Part shown: in pieces, positions 1 through 8,626 of the stretch
How the letters are laid out: the number at the start of each line of letters is the position of its first letter
Numbering within the stretch: the stretch's first letter is position 1
DNA from: a bacterium
GTDB lineage: Bacteria > KSB1 > UBA2214
Direction of reading: 5' to 3'
DNA: 20,599 nucleotides
Assembly: GCA_029560815.1 (NCBI GenBank)
Contig: JAKQKF010000390.1
Coordinates: forward strand, 1 to 20,599
The notes under the pieces: generated by a model
Databases searched by the model: none
What the model was told of the DNA's origin: nothing
Seen by the model: only the letters and a program-made list of their open reading frames with translations
Translations under genes and position numbers: made by a program

Positions 1-64
1 CTTATTTAATAAGACAGACAAAGTCTATAACACCGGCTGCGGCACATTCCATTTCACCTGATTT

Positions 65-97
65 AAAAAAAAGGGAACCGAATGCGGGGTTCCCTTT
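65..97 (-). terminator. Intrinsic terminator downstream of prmA
   Basis: Read on the minus strand, a 7-bp GC-containing stem (GGGAACC at 73-79 against GGTTCCC at 88-94, extended by three A-T pairs to 70-97) with an 8-nt loop is followed by eight U residues (A-tract at 65-72 on the plus strand). It lies about 75 nt beyond the prmA stop, so it probably ends the sprA-cyclase-prmA unit. Bases 1-64 hold no gene that I can recognise. Confidence 0.8.
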
Positions 98-172
98 CCC
101 TCTTGACACCTAATATAACGCAAGGAATCCATAAATGATCCTGCGCTGGATCACATTTTCGACATAAAGTAA

Positions 173-1027
173 TTATTCCGCCAGGCAGGCCAGCCACTCC
201 TCATCATGGCGTATTCCGGCCATTGCAAAATGGTCCGCGGCCAGGGCGGCGCGGAAAAGCTCCTCCTCTTCACGGAGGATGCCGGAAAAGATAAATTCGG
301 CCGGAGAGGCGAAGAGCTGCCGCAGCAGCGGCAGCATGCTGACGATTTCGAGGCGCTGGATATTGGCCAGGATCAGGTCGAAGGGCCGGGGGGTCAGGTC
401 GGCGAGCACGCCGGCAAAGATCTCCATCCGGTCGCGCACGCCATTGGCGGAGGCGTTGCGTCCGGCTGTTTCGGCTGCGACCGGATCGACATCAAAGGCG
501 ACGATGGAGCCCGCGCCCAGTTTGGCCGCTGCAATCGCAAGGATGCCCGTGCCGGTGCCGATATCGAGCACCCGGCAGCCGGGGTAAATGCGCTCCTCGA
601 GCAGCTGCAGACAGAGACGGGTGGTCGCATGCGTGCCGGTGCCGAAGGCCATCTCGGGATCGATCTCGATCAGACAGGGATACTGCACGGCAGGCGGGGC
701 TTCCCAGGTCGGCTTGATGTAGATCTTTGCGCTGATCGCAAAGCCGTGGTAGCTCTTTTTCCACTCGGCGTTCCAGTCGCGATTGACGATCTCCTCAGCA
801 ACTACCGCCTCGGGCTGGAGGTTGTGCCCCATGGCCTGCAGCTCCGCCAGGTAGCGGCGGATGGGGGAGAGCACCTCATGCCGCGCTCCCTTGAAGGAGG
901 CGGTCAGGCTGCCCTCGTTCTCAACCACACCCGCGGCGCCGAGGTCGAAAAGAAAGCTGGCGATGGCGTCACTGCATGCAGGCGTGGCGGGCACGGTGAC
1001 GGCCAGGTAGATTTCCGGGGTGGACAT
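173..1027 (-). CDS. prmA: Ribosomal protein L11 methyltransferase PrmA
   Basis: Cytoplasmic SAM-dependent methyltransferase of 284 aa that methylates ribosomal protein L11, close to the usual family length of about 290. An N-terminal substrate-recognition domain (about residues 1-110) is followed by the family signature EIDPEMAFGTGTHATT (121-136). The Rossmann methyltransferase core has motif I VLDIGTGTG (153-161), an acidic motif II AFDVDP (177-182) and the DLILANI motif (217-223). I chose the ATG at 1025-1027 because an AAGGAAG ribosome binding site precedes it at good spacing. The frame is open upstream to a TTG at 1073-1075, but that would add 16 low-complexity residues and has no site. 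It is the last gene of a minus-strand unit, 49 nt after the glutaminyl cyclase stop. L11 methylation has no evident link to secretion, so the neighbourhood is probably just co-transcription. Confidence 0.95.
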   Translation of the reverse strand: MSTPEIYLAVTVPATPACSDAIASFLFDLGAAGVVENEGSLTASFKGARHEVLSPIRRYLAELQAMGHNLQPEAVVAEEIVNRDWNAEWKKSYHGFAISAKIYIKPTWEAPPAVQYPCLIEIDPEMAFGTGTHATTRLCLQLLEERIYPGCRVLDIGTGTGILAIAAAKLGAGSIVAFDVDPVAAETAGRNASANGVRDRMEIFAGVLADLTPRPFDLILANIQRLEIVSMLPLLRQLFASPAEFIFSGILREEEELFRAALAADHFAMAGIRHDEEWLACLAE

Positions 1028-1076
1028 GACGGACTTCCTTTCCGGCTGGGGCTGAGGCGGCGCCCCTGCGGTCAAC

Positions 1077-1985
1077 TCATTCAGAATAGATCACCTGCAG
1101 TACCACCCGTCCGACTTTTTCGAGGGAGGACGGGCTGCACTTGTCAGGGGTGTCCGCCAGGGTGTGCCAGGGCGGATAGTCAAAATCGATGATATCAATG
1201 CAGGGGATGCCGCGCTGCAGCAGGGGGACATGGTCGTCATAGACCGCATACCCCGGGCGGGCGATGAATTCCGTCACCCCGAGCAGGGCGGCAGCGTTCC
1301 AGACCTTTTCGACGACAGGCCGGGCGTAGCTGAGAGAATACTGCTCCTGGTAAATATTGAGGTTGGCATCGCCGATCAGATCCAGAAGGATGCCGAAGCG
1401 AGGCCTGAAGGTGGGCACAACCGTGCGCGCGAAATACTGCGAGCCCTTCGCATAACTGTTGTCCGAGCCCTCCACGCCCTGATCCTCGGCGTCGAAAAGG
1501 ACGATATCGACCCCGCAGCGGGGCGGTTTTTGGCTGATCAAGCGGGCGATCTCTAAAAGTACGGCCACGCCGGATGCGCCGTCATTGGCACCGAGGATGG
1601 GCTTGCTGCGATTGGCGGGATCCGGGTCCTGGTCCGCCCACGGCCGCGTGTCCCAGTGCGCGCAGAGCAGGATCCGCTCCCCTTTCTCCGGTTGGAAATT
1701 GGCGATGATGTTGGTGGCCTTGGCCGACTGAGGGGCATGACCGAAGGTGTGAATGAACTCCTGGGTGGAGACCTGGCCGGCATAACCGCGCAGGGCCGTG
1801 ACCAGCCAGTCGCGGCAGCGCTGGTGACCGGCGCTGCCCGGCACACGCGGGCCGAAATCGCACTGCTTCCGGAGCAGGGCGAAAGCTTTGGCGCCGTCGA
1901 AGGGGGGCGGATTCTGGGCGCTGCAGGAGAGCGCCAGCCCGGCGATGAACAGAGTAACACTGATGACAAGTCGCGAGGATTTCAT
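1077..1985 (-). CDS. Type II glutaminyl-peptide cyclotransferase (M28 family), exported
   Basis: Exported zinc enzyme of 302 aa, predicted to convert N-terminal Gln of proteins to pyroglutamate in the periplasm. The M28 fold is clear: HWD (110-112), the zinc Asp in GANDGASG (D135), the catalytic and zinc acids in DAEDQG (E167, D168). Three features point to the animal-type cyclase rather than an aminopeptidase: LDLIGD (201-206), DDHVPLL (250-256) and PPWHT with a Trp-His pair (W273-H274), all matching the human cyclase pattern. The ATG at 1985 has a GGGAG site; a longer in-frame form to 2081 would be low-complexity and hides the signal peptide. The N-terminus (1-23) is a signal peptide. Signal peptidase I could cut at SCSA|QNPP, giving Gln as residue 1; Cys21 could instead be a poor lipobox (ALSC). 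It lies 131 nt downstream of sprA. Alternative: a generic M28 aminopeptidase. Confidence 0.85.
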   Translation of the reverse strand: MKSSRLVISVTLFIAGLALSCSAQNPPPFDGAKAFALLRKQCDFGPRVPGSAGHQRCRDWLVTALRGYAGQVSTQEFIHTFGHAPQSAKATNIIANFQPEKGERILLCAHWDTRPWADQDPDPANRSKPILGANDGASGVAVLLEIARLISQKPPRCGVDIVLFDAEDQGVEGSDNSYAKGSQYFARTVVPTFRPRFGILLDLIGDANLNIYQEQYSLSYARPVVEKVWNAAALLGVTEFIARPGYAVYDDHVPLLQRGIPCIDIIDFDYPPWHTLADTPDKCSPSSLEKVGRVVLQVIYSE

Positions 1986-2116
1986 TTTATCTCCCTCTTT
2001 CCGCCCGGTCGAAGCCGCCCCGGATTCCCGGCCGCACGGCGACCGGATGCTGCTCCGCTGCAGCCCTGCACCGCGGGCCACGCCCGCCCCCTGCTGATGC
2101 CCGGAGCAGCGTCGAG

Positions 2117-5100
2117 CTAGCGTCCGCGGATCGATATGTTGGCATTGAGCCCGAATTCATAGTAAGAGGTGTCCCCGATCAATTTGTTGTGGGTCTTGCC
2201 CAGCTCCAGGAACATACCGCCGTTGACGCGCTCGGAAAAACTGTACTGCAGGTCGGGCTTGAAGAGCCATTGACTGGTCTCGGCGGTGATTTCATACTCC
2301 CCGCCCGTGCGGCTCTTGCGCGTGACATTGCTCTTGGATGAGACTGTAACCTGAAGATTGACGTTGTTTTTCAGCCGCATGTTCTTGAAAGGCCAGACCG
2401 GTATGGGGATGCGGAAATTGCTCTGCTTGCGGTACTGGGCCGAAATCGACAGATCATTGGTCGTGGTTTTGGTCCCGCCCACACTGTATCCCGACGAGAG
2501 CGAGTTGTTCTCGCCGGCGGTGTAGCGCACGGACATGGTCATGCCGTTCTTGAAGCTCAGGCTCATACCCGCCAGCGGCGAGAACTTGGAACTACGGTCC
2601 TCCTTGGTGATGACCTCCTTGCCATTCTCCATATTGTAGGTCTGGTCGAACTGGCCCGAATAACCATGGTCCAGACTCATGGTCTGCACATACTTTTTGA
2701 CCAGGGGAAGCTTTTCGAAACCGCTGATGCGCAGAGTCCACTGCGGGAAAGGCATATCGATCTCCTCCCCGTAAATAAGCCGGCTGTTGGAACGCTGGCC
2801 GGTCGTTGTGGTGCTGCGGTTGAGCGAGGCGGAGTTGTCGTAATTCAGGCTCACCTTGATATTACGGGTGATGGCAAATCCCGAAGAGACATGGACATTC
2901 TCGTTGGTACTGGAGGTGTTGCGGTTGACGCCGCTGCTGCTGGTGCCGCCCACTGCGGTCTCGAGCGGTACCCCCAGGCTGTCCTGCAGCCCCAGCATGA
3001 ACTTCATGCCCGGCATCCGGCTGATGCCGTAGGTGGTGAGGTTTTCGCGCTGGTTATAGGTGATGCTGAAAGGCTCGAAAAAGCCGAAGAATTTACCAAA
3101 CAGGCTCATCACCGAAAAGCCGGGGCCCTCTTTCTCCTTTTTCTGCTCCTTCTTCTCCTCTCCGGCGGGGGTCTCTTTGCCCGGAGCGGGTCTGCGTACC
3201 GCCGGCGTCGGCCGCTTGCCGCCCTTGGCGGCGCCGGCCGGCTTGTAGATGGTGCTCCAGAGGTTTTCGAGGTCCAGCGAGCCGTTCACACCCATGGTCT
3301 TGGAGAGCTGGACGTTGCGCGACTGCACCTTCTGCTGCCGGTTGAATCCGTAGCGAAAACCTGCGCTGTAGGAAAAGTTGTTGGTCATAAAGTTAAAGAT
3401 CTTGGGATTATAGCCGATCTTGAAATTCTGGTTCATATTAGCCAGATAGCCCAGCTGCCCCCGGTCCAGCATCATCCTCAGCGAGTCCTGCGGGATGTCG
3501 TAAAGATCGTTGGCGTAGGTCCGGTTCAGGTCGAGGGCGAGGGACTCGAATATCTTCATCGAGCCGCCGATCGAAGAGTTGACCGCGAAGGTGCCGTTGT
3601 CGGTCTCCACGCCGGTGCGGGTGAGGGAGAGGCTCTTGGTCCGCGTCCCGGAGATGCGGCTGTTGAAATTCTGCGGCGTAAAGAAGAGCTTCATATCGGC
3701 CAGCTTGATCAGCCATTTGGCGTCGCCGAGCCATTTAAAGGGGCGGATATAATTGTTCGGGCTGAAGGTGACATCCCAGCTCAAATCAGCGTTCTGGGTG
3801 CGGTTGGTGGTCTCTTTCATCGTCGAATTGCTGCCGCGGTCGCGCGATTCACTATAGCTGGCGCGGAGCCGGTTGAGGACGTTCTTGACAACGAAATTCT
3901 TGGAGCGCGAATTCATGCCGAGACTGACGCTGTAGCCCTGGCGCTGGCTGATGGTCCGGATGGACTCGAGGATCGAGTCAGGCAGGGCATCGGTCACCTC
4001 GACATCCGTGCCCGGCTTGTATTTGGGCGTCGATTCGCTGCGGCCGTAGTTGTAGCTGACCGGGATGGAAAGCCCCAGCTTGGCCGGCAGCAGTTTGTCC
4101 AGAGCCATGCTGGTGCTGAAGCTGCCGCTGAGGCTGTTGTTGCCCTCGCCATACTGCGTGGCCACATTGTGAAAATCGGCGTCCTGTTTTTCGATCTCGC
4201 CGTTGAAATTGAGCAGGCCGGCCCAGTTCATCTCCACGCGGGCGCGATAGGCCATCCCCTTGTCCTTTTTGACGTTGGAGAGGCGCAGCTCGTTCATGTA
4301 GACCTGGCCGGTGAAGGCGTCATGGGGGTCAAGGTTGCGCACACCCGCGATGAGCATCTTGACGTTGGTCAGCGCCGGGATGCCCTTGATGAAATAGCTC
4401 TTGCCCCCGCCGACGTCGAGAAAGTAGCCCTTGCGGTTGCCGGTCGAGTCATAATTCCCGGCGATGAGCTTGATCGCGGAAAGCTCGATCAGGTCGATTT
4501 CAATGTCATTGCGCTTGTCCCAGCCGTCATAAACCCGCTGGCGGATTTCGTAATAGTTGTTCTTGTCGGCGCCGAACTGGAGGAAAAACTCGACCGTTGA
4601 AGAGTCGCCGGTGATATGGGTTCCGGAGGGATCATAACCATAGGTGTACATCTTGAGGGTATTGTAATGGATATAATCCTGTTTTTCATAAAAGACCTTC
4701 TGGATGGCGCCGGTATCGCCGGACTGCAGGTTCTCGACGTTCATCACCAGCGACTGTTCGCGCGCGATGACGCCGGTGATCCGGTCGGTCTCGCCCGATA
4801 CGCCCGGGGGGGCGACATAGTCGGGATTGTCATGGGTGTTGACGACCGAAACCGTGACGATCGAATCGCCGACAGCTTCGTATGCTTCCGGATCCAGGGC
4901 GCGGGAGACACCGATCTCCTTCCATTCACTGCCGACCAGATCGAGTTCGGCCAGCCAGATGCGCTGGGTTCCCGCCTCTTTGAAACCATCCACCCACATA
5001 CGCAAAAATTCGATGCGGGTGATGTCGGGCGTGCCATGCTTGGTCAGGGTCGGCTCGTCGGCGTCCAGGGGGATGCGGTAAAGACGCCAGCCGTTATCCT

Positions 5101-8100
5101 CGCCGGTCTCCTTGTCGATGGAGGCGCCGGCGATGTAAACCGTGTCCGGGTGGTCCCGCTCGAGTGAAAAGGAGTAGGAAAAATACTCGTTATTAACATC
5201 CAGCGCATAGTTGCCGTTCATGTCTTCGCTGTCGGGGACACGGCCGCCGGTGTCGTTCTCATTGCCCTCGGTGCCGTTGATCCTGTCGTAATTGGTGCTG
5301 CCCGAGCTGTAGGACCAATCATCTTCGCTCATGGGCTCGCCATAGTCGCGCACACCGTTGCCGTTGATATCCCAAAAGTCGCCCCCGGCTCCGATCGCCT
5401 TGGGATCGGAGTTTGCCATGCCGTCGACACCGATATCCTCCCCTTCGTCGAGGAGGTTGTTGCGGAAGCCGTTGCGCATCTTATCTTCGCTGTCGTACTT
5501 GCTATTGGGGATATAGTCTTCCGAGATCTGGCCGATATCGATGTGCATGGTGCCGCTGGTGCCCTTGACCCAGATCTCGAGAAACTTGGATTCGGACTGG
5601 TCGTAATAGCCGCTCGAAAGTCCTTTCTGCAGGCCGCCCCATGACTGGGTGATGTCGGCAAGGCTGTCGGCGGGCTCGAAATCCATGATCAGCACATTGA
5701 CCGTCTGGGCGACATTGGCGTTGATGTCACGGTTCGGCCAGATCTCCTTGATGGATACCTGCCCGTAGGGTTCGTACCACTTCATCGTGCCGCGCGCTTC
5801 GAGCGTGGGATAGGTGAGGCGGGTATCGACCTTGCCGATGGGGGGAGAAGCGGGCCGCCAGCTTTTACGCGTGATGCCCAGGGGCGTGATGCGCTTAGCC
5901 GCTTCAAAATCGTCAATATAGGCAACCCCGTCATGGTCGCCGGTTTCGTCGTTGTTACGGGTGTTGGGGTTCGGGATGACCTGCGCCACTTCACCCTCGA
6001 ACTTGATGGTGGTCGGGTCGCGCGAATCGACAAAGGGAAGCAGATTGGCCGCGCGGGTCAGGAAAAAGGGCTTGAGCGTCATCGCCGTATTGACGTCCCA
6101 GACCAGATTGCGCATCGGCCCCTTGCCCACGCGCACCTTCTGGTCGAGGGTGCTCTCGTTGAGATAGAGCATGGTGGCGCCGATAAAGCTGTCGTCCCAG
6201 AGGCCGTACTCGGCGCGCGCACCCATCACGGTTTTTTTATCGATCTGAAAGATCTGGTTGCTCTCATAGCTGATCTCGACATTGGCCGACGGCTGCAGGG
6301 CCTCCTGGTTGAGCATCTTGAGGCTGCCGGTGAAGTACTCGATGATATAATCGGTGCCGCGCGTCAGGCGGCGGCCGTTGAGGATGACCTCCTCCGAATT
6401 CTCGATGACGTTCATGCCGAGCGAATATTCGGCGCTGCGGGTCTTGGATTTGACCTCGAAATAAAACTTGCTTTGACCGTTGATGACCTGCTGCACAGTG
6501 GTATCATATATGGCGGGGGATCGCTTCTCCGGGGGGAGCTTGGCCTGGAATTCTGCTTCGTCCGGGTCAAAGGGCCGCAGACTGGGCAGCCAGAGTTCGC
6601 CTTGGCCGAGCCGGAGGATGTTGTCGTTGCGGTCGATGATATTGTCGGGCGTGGGATCGCCGTTCTTGTTGACGCGGTCGAGTCCGAAGACCTGCAGATA
6701 GGTCACTGTCTTGCCATCAACCGAGGCCGTCTCCTGAGGGTCACCGGAGGCCGGCTTGAAGAGGATGCGCAGCTCAAAACCGTCATCGGACATGTTCTTC
6801 GGGCCGATCATGTAGACATTGCGCCAGGCCAGGTTCCAGGTTTTGTTGCTCGGCCGCGGGCTCATCGGTTTGAGCAGGCGCAGCTGCACGACCGTATCGG
6901 TATCGGGATTGAAATCGATATCGCCGCGGGTGTAGCCGGAGGTGTCGCGGAAGGCCACGGCCAGGACCTCGGAATCGTCCAGGGGCTGATTCATACGCAG
7001 ATAACCCAGCTCCGGGTCGAAATAGTATTCGGTCTTTTCCTGGCGGATGAAGGGGCCGCGGTAATTCTCGGAACTCTGATAGGTGGTGTCGCCCTGCGTG
7101 ATGACCAGGGTGTTCGAATCGGCCGCATCGGGCACCCAGGCCCAGCCATTGATCAGCGATTCACCGCTGGTGCGACTGTAGTCGTAGCGGGACTTGTAGA
7201 CCTCGATGCGCGATATGCGCCGGTTGGGATCGACGAGAAACTCGCCGTTGGGCCCCCGCACTGGGAACTGCTTGCGGTAGAAATCGTCGATGAAGTAGTA
7301 ATAGCCCTCGAGATAATCGTAATCCTGGATCTCCTTGACCCCCTCTGAGGCGCCGCCCTTCAGGGAGAGCTGCTTTTTCTCCCCCTTCTCCTGGCTGGCG
7401 ATGGCGGTCATTGAGAGATTGCCCATCCGCATCGCGGTCTTGATGCCGAAAAGGCCTGCGCTCTGACCGCCGAAAGTCACATAGCGCGTCCCGGGCAGGG
7501 AGAGGGCGATATTGCCGGCCTCGATGGTCTGGATGATCTCGTCATCGTAGCCCTGATACTTGAGCTTGAGGCTGTTTTCGAAATCGAAAGTACGGTCCGA
7601 ATCCTGGTCGACCCCGATGGTCACCTTGTCGCCGATATGCCCCTGCACCTTGAAGCGCTGGGTCTGCTCCATCTTGAAATTGGTGTCAGGGCTCTGGTTG
7701 AGGGCGGTCTTGACCTCGCTGTGCTTCTCATGGCGCAGCCCCCCCTTGATGCTGATGTCGCCGGTCACATCGAGCCCGACCGTGCCGCTGCCGAAGATCT
7801 TCTGGAAAGCCTTGCTCTTGATCTCCACCGGGATATCGATACGGAGCGCACCGCTGCCGCTCCCGCCCGTGGTCTCGCCCAATTTGGCAAGGGCGTTGCG
7901 CTGCCAGAGGTTCTCCATCCCGGCCTGCCGCCGCATCTCGGCATAGCTCTGCAAGCTCAGAAAATTGGGCAGCGAGACCGGAATTTTGTCATAATTTTCG
8001 TAAAAATTGATATTGCGGCCGGTGCTGTCGACCTTGACCTCGCGGCGGATGCCGGGGACCTGCCGCTTCAGCGGCGGTGAGGTGAAACCCTGCAGACTGA

Positions 8101-8293
8101 GACCGCGATAGCCCTGCTCGTCGGTGATGGGCACAAGAGGGGAAACGGGCGCAGGAGGGCGCAGACCGACATACGGTCTGGGCGTGAAATCATCTGCCCA
8201 TACCTGTCCCATCAGGCTGACGAAAATGACCATCGAAAGCACCACCGCAGGCGGCAGGGTGACCATCGATGAATGGATGCGACGTTTGGCCAT
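2117..8293 (-). CDS. sprA: SprA (Sov), outer-membrane translocon of the type IX secretion system
   Basis: Outer-membrane beta-barrel of 2058 aa, through which folded T9SS cargo crosses the outer membrane. Flavobacterium SprA and Porphyromonas Sov are about 2400-2500 aa, so this is a compact version. A signal peptide spans about 1-33 (basic MAKRRIHSS, hydrophobic core, likely cut VWA|DD). Family hallmarks in order: KVTIGVDQDSDRTFDFEN (223-240), DDEIIQTIEAGN (250-261) and SAGLFGIKT (278-286); GLDRVNKNGDPTPDNIID (537-554); VAYIDDFEAAK (790-800) followed by KSWRPASPP (810-818); the acidic stretch LLDEGEDIGVDGM (947-959); PDSEDMNGNYALD (1020-1032). The C-terminal half is alternating strands rich in Asn and Ser, ending in a hydrophobic strand (YYEFGLNANISI). 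A Lys/Pro/Glu-rich insertion lies at 1685-1725. The start has only a weak ribosome binding site. No other T9SS part (PorKLMN, PorV, PorT) is in the window. Confidence 0.93.
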   Translation of the reverse strand: MAKRRIHSSMVTLPPAVVLSMVIFVSLMGQVWADDFTPRPYVGLRPPAPVSPLVPITDEQGYRGLSLQGFTSPPLKRQVPGIRREVKVDSTGRNINFYENYDKIPVSLPNFLSLQSYAEMRRQAGMENLWQRNALAKLGETTGGSGSGALRIDIPVEIKSKAFQKIFGSGTVGLDVTGDISIKGGLRHEKHSEVKTALNQSPDTNFKMEQTQRFKVQGHIGDKVTIGVDQDSDRTFDFENSLKLKYQGYDDEIIQTIEAGNIALSLPGTRYVTFGGQSAGLFGIKTAMRMGNLSMTAIASQEKGEKKQLSLKGGASEGVKEIQDYDYLEGYYYFIDDFYRKQFPVRGPNGEFLVDPNRRISRIEVYKSRYDYSRTSGESLINGWAWVPDAADSNTLVITQGDTTYQSSENYRGPFIRQEKTEYYFDPELGYLRMNQPLDDSEVLAVAFRDTSGYTRGDIDFNPDTDTVVQLRLLKPMSPRPSNKTWNLAWRNVYMIGPKNMSDDGFELRILFKPASGDPQETASVDGKTVTYLQVFGLDRVNKNGDPTPDNIIDRNDNILRLGQGELWLPSLRPFDPDEAEFQAKLPPEKRSPAIYDTTVQQVINGQSKFYFEVKSKTRSAEYSLGMNVIENSEEVILNGRRLTRGTDYIIEYFTGSLKMLNQEALQPSANVEISYESNQIFQIDKKTVMGARAEYGLWDDSFIGATMLYLNESTLDQKVRVGKGPMRNLVWDVNTAMTLKPFFLTRAANLLPFVDSRDPTTIKFEGEVAQVIPNPNTRNNDETGDHDGVAYIDDFEAAKRITPLGITRKSWRPASPPIGKVDTRLTYPTLEARGTMKWYEPYGQVSIKEIWPNRDINANVAQTVNVLIMDFEPADSLADITQSWGGLQKGLSSGYYDQSESKFLEIWVKGTSGTMHIDIGQISEDYIPNSKYDSEDKMRNGFRNNLLDEGEDIGVDGMANSDPKAIGAGGDFWDINGNGVRDYGEPMSEDDWSYSSGSTNYDRINGTEGNENDTGGRVPDSEDMNGNYALDVNNEYFSYSFSLERDHPDTVYIAGASIDKETGEDNGWRLYRIPLDADEPTLTKHGTPDITRIEFLRMWVDGFKEAGTQRIWLAELDLVGSEWKEIGVSRALDPEAYEAVGDSIVTVSVVNTHDNPDYVAPPGVSGETDRITGVIAREQSLVMNVENLQSGDTGAIQKVFYEKQDYIHYNTLKMYTYGYDPSGTHITGDSSTVEFFLQFGADKNNYYEIRQRVYDGWDKRNDIEIDLIELSAIKLIAGNYDSTGNRKGYFLDVGGGKSYFIKGIPALTNVKMLIAGVRNLDPHDAFTGQVYMNELRLSNVKKDKGMAYRARVEMNWAGLLNFNGEIEKQDADFHNVATQYGEGNNSLSGSFSTSMALDKLLPAKLGLSIPVSYNYGRSESTPKYKPGTDVEVTDALPDSILESIRTISQRQGYSVSLGMNSRSKNFVVKNVLNRLRASYSESRDRGSNSTMKETTNRTQNADLSWDVTFSPNNYIRPFKWLGDAKWLIKLADMKLFFTPQNFNSRISGTRTKSLSLTRTGVETDNGTFAVNSSIGGSMKIFESLALDLNRTYANDLYDIPQDSLRMMLDRGQLGYLANMNQNFKIGYNPKIFNFMTNNFSYSAGFRYGFNRQQKVQSRNVQLSKTMGVNGSLDLENLWSTIYKPAGAAKGGKRPTPAVRRPAPGKETPAGEEKKEQKKEKEGPGFSVMSLFGKFFGFFEPFSITYNQRENLTTYGISRMPGMKFMLGLQDSLGVPLETAVGGTSSSGVNRNTSSTNENVHVSSGFAITRNIKVSLNYDNSASLNRSTTTTGQRSNSRLIYGEEIDMPFPQWTLRISGFEKLPLVKKYVQTMSLDHGYSGQFDQTYNMENGKEVITKEDRSSKFSPLAGMSLSFKNGMTMSVRYTAGENNSLSSGYSVGGTKTTTNDLSISAQYRKQSNFRIPIPVWPFKNMRLKNNVNLQVTVSSKSNVTRKSRTGGEYEITAETSQWLFKPDLQYSFSERVNGGMFLELGKTHNKLIGDTSYYEFGLNANISIRGR

Positions 8294-8318
8294 GCGCTCG
8301 TAGAGTAAGAGGAAAACC

Positions 8319-8339
8319 GGCCGGATACGGCCTTTTTTT
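8319..8339 (+). terminator. Short hairpin plus T7 in the sprA leader (plus-strand terminator-like)
   Basis: On the plus strand GGCCG (8319-8323), loop GATA and CGGCC (8328-8332) are followed directly by seven T residues. The 5-bp all-GC stem with a U-tract resembles a weak intrinsic terminator. Its direction would stop antisense transcription coming out of sprA towards lptF. On the minus strand the same hairpin lies in the sprA leader, 26 nt before the start codon, where it could instead affect translation. Confidence 0.5.
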
Positions 8340-8445
8340 AGGTGTTACGTCGGTAGCGAAAGAGCGATAGAGTCTCTCCCTAATAGCTTGATTCTAAAAC
8401 AGTTCCCGCTGATGCGGGATGTGCCTGCGGTGGATTATAAGTAAA

Positions 8446-8474
8446 AATGTACATATTTTCTACTACAATATCAA
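8446..8474 (-). promoter_or_regulatory. Candidate sprA promoter (TTGATA-N17-TACATT)
   Basis: On the minus strand, TTGATA (8474-8469) is separated by 17 nt from TACATT (8451-8446), followed by TTTT. It would give a leader of about 145 nt for sprA. The same TTGA and TACATT at the same spacing occur before the tRNA and rmlB. A perfect TATAAT also lies 7 nt further downstream (8439-8434) but has no good upstream box. Confidence 0.55.
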
Positions 8475-8626
8475 TAAAAAATACCCTCGCCCCGCCAAAA
8501 AGTTCCTGATTTTTATAGCATGTCTTGTTTTTTTTTAATACTTTATCTCATATCACTGTCCATCTGTACAAGATAACGATGCAATATGCATACCAGTTTC
8601 TGGCCCTGGCCCATCTAGGTTAAGCG

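Larger units (their letters stand above)
8294..8626. other. Divergent intergenic region between sprA and lptF
   Basis: This 333-nt gene-free stretch is much more AT-rich than the coding DNA. It holds the candidate sprA promoter (8446-8474, minus), a GC hairpin with a T-run in the sprA leader (8319-8339), and a small perfect hairpin (stem TCCCGC/GCGGGA, loop TGAT, at 8404-8419) of unknown role. A nine-T run sits near 8528-8536. I could not place a convincing promoter for lptF, although one must lie here or the gene depends on read-through. Confidence 0.7.

Noticed and set aside
103..108. TTGACA resembling a -35 box
   Set aside because: No -10 box lies 16-18 nt downstream; the nearest AT-rich hexamer is at an unsuitable distance and no plus-strand gene follows.
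2073..2087. Hairpin GCGGGC/GCCCGC between sprA and the cyclase
   Set aside because: No U-tract follows on either strand, so I do not call it a terminator; the gap is GC-rich and such stems are expected.
2666..4600. Long open frame (644 codons) on the plus strand opposite sprA
   Set aside because: It mirrors sprA codon structure, gives a low-complexity Val/Asp/Gly/Ala-rich product with no recognisable domain, and the sprA reading is secure across the region. The 5933-7348 plus frame is rejected for the same reason.
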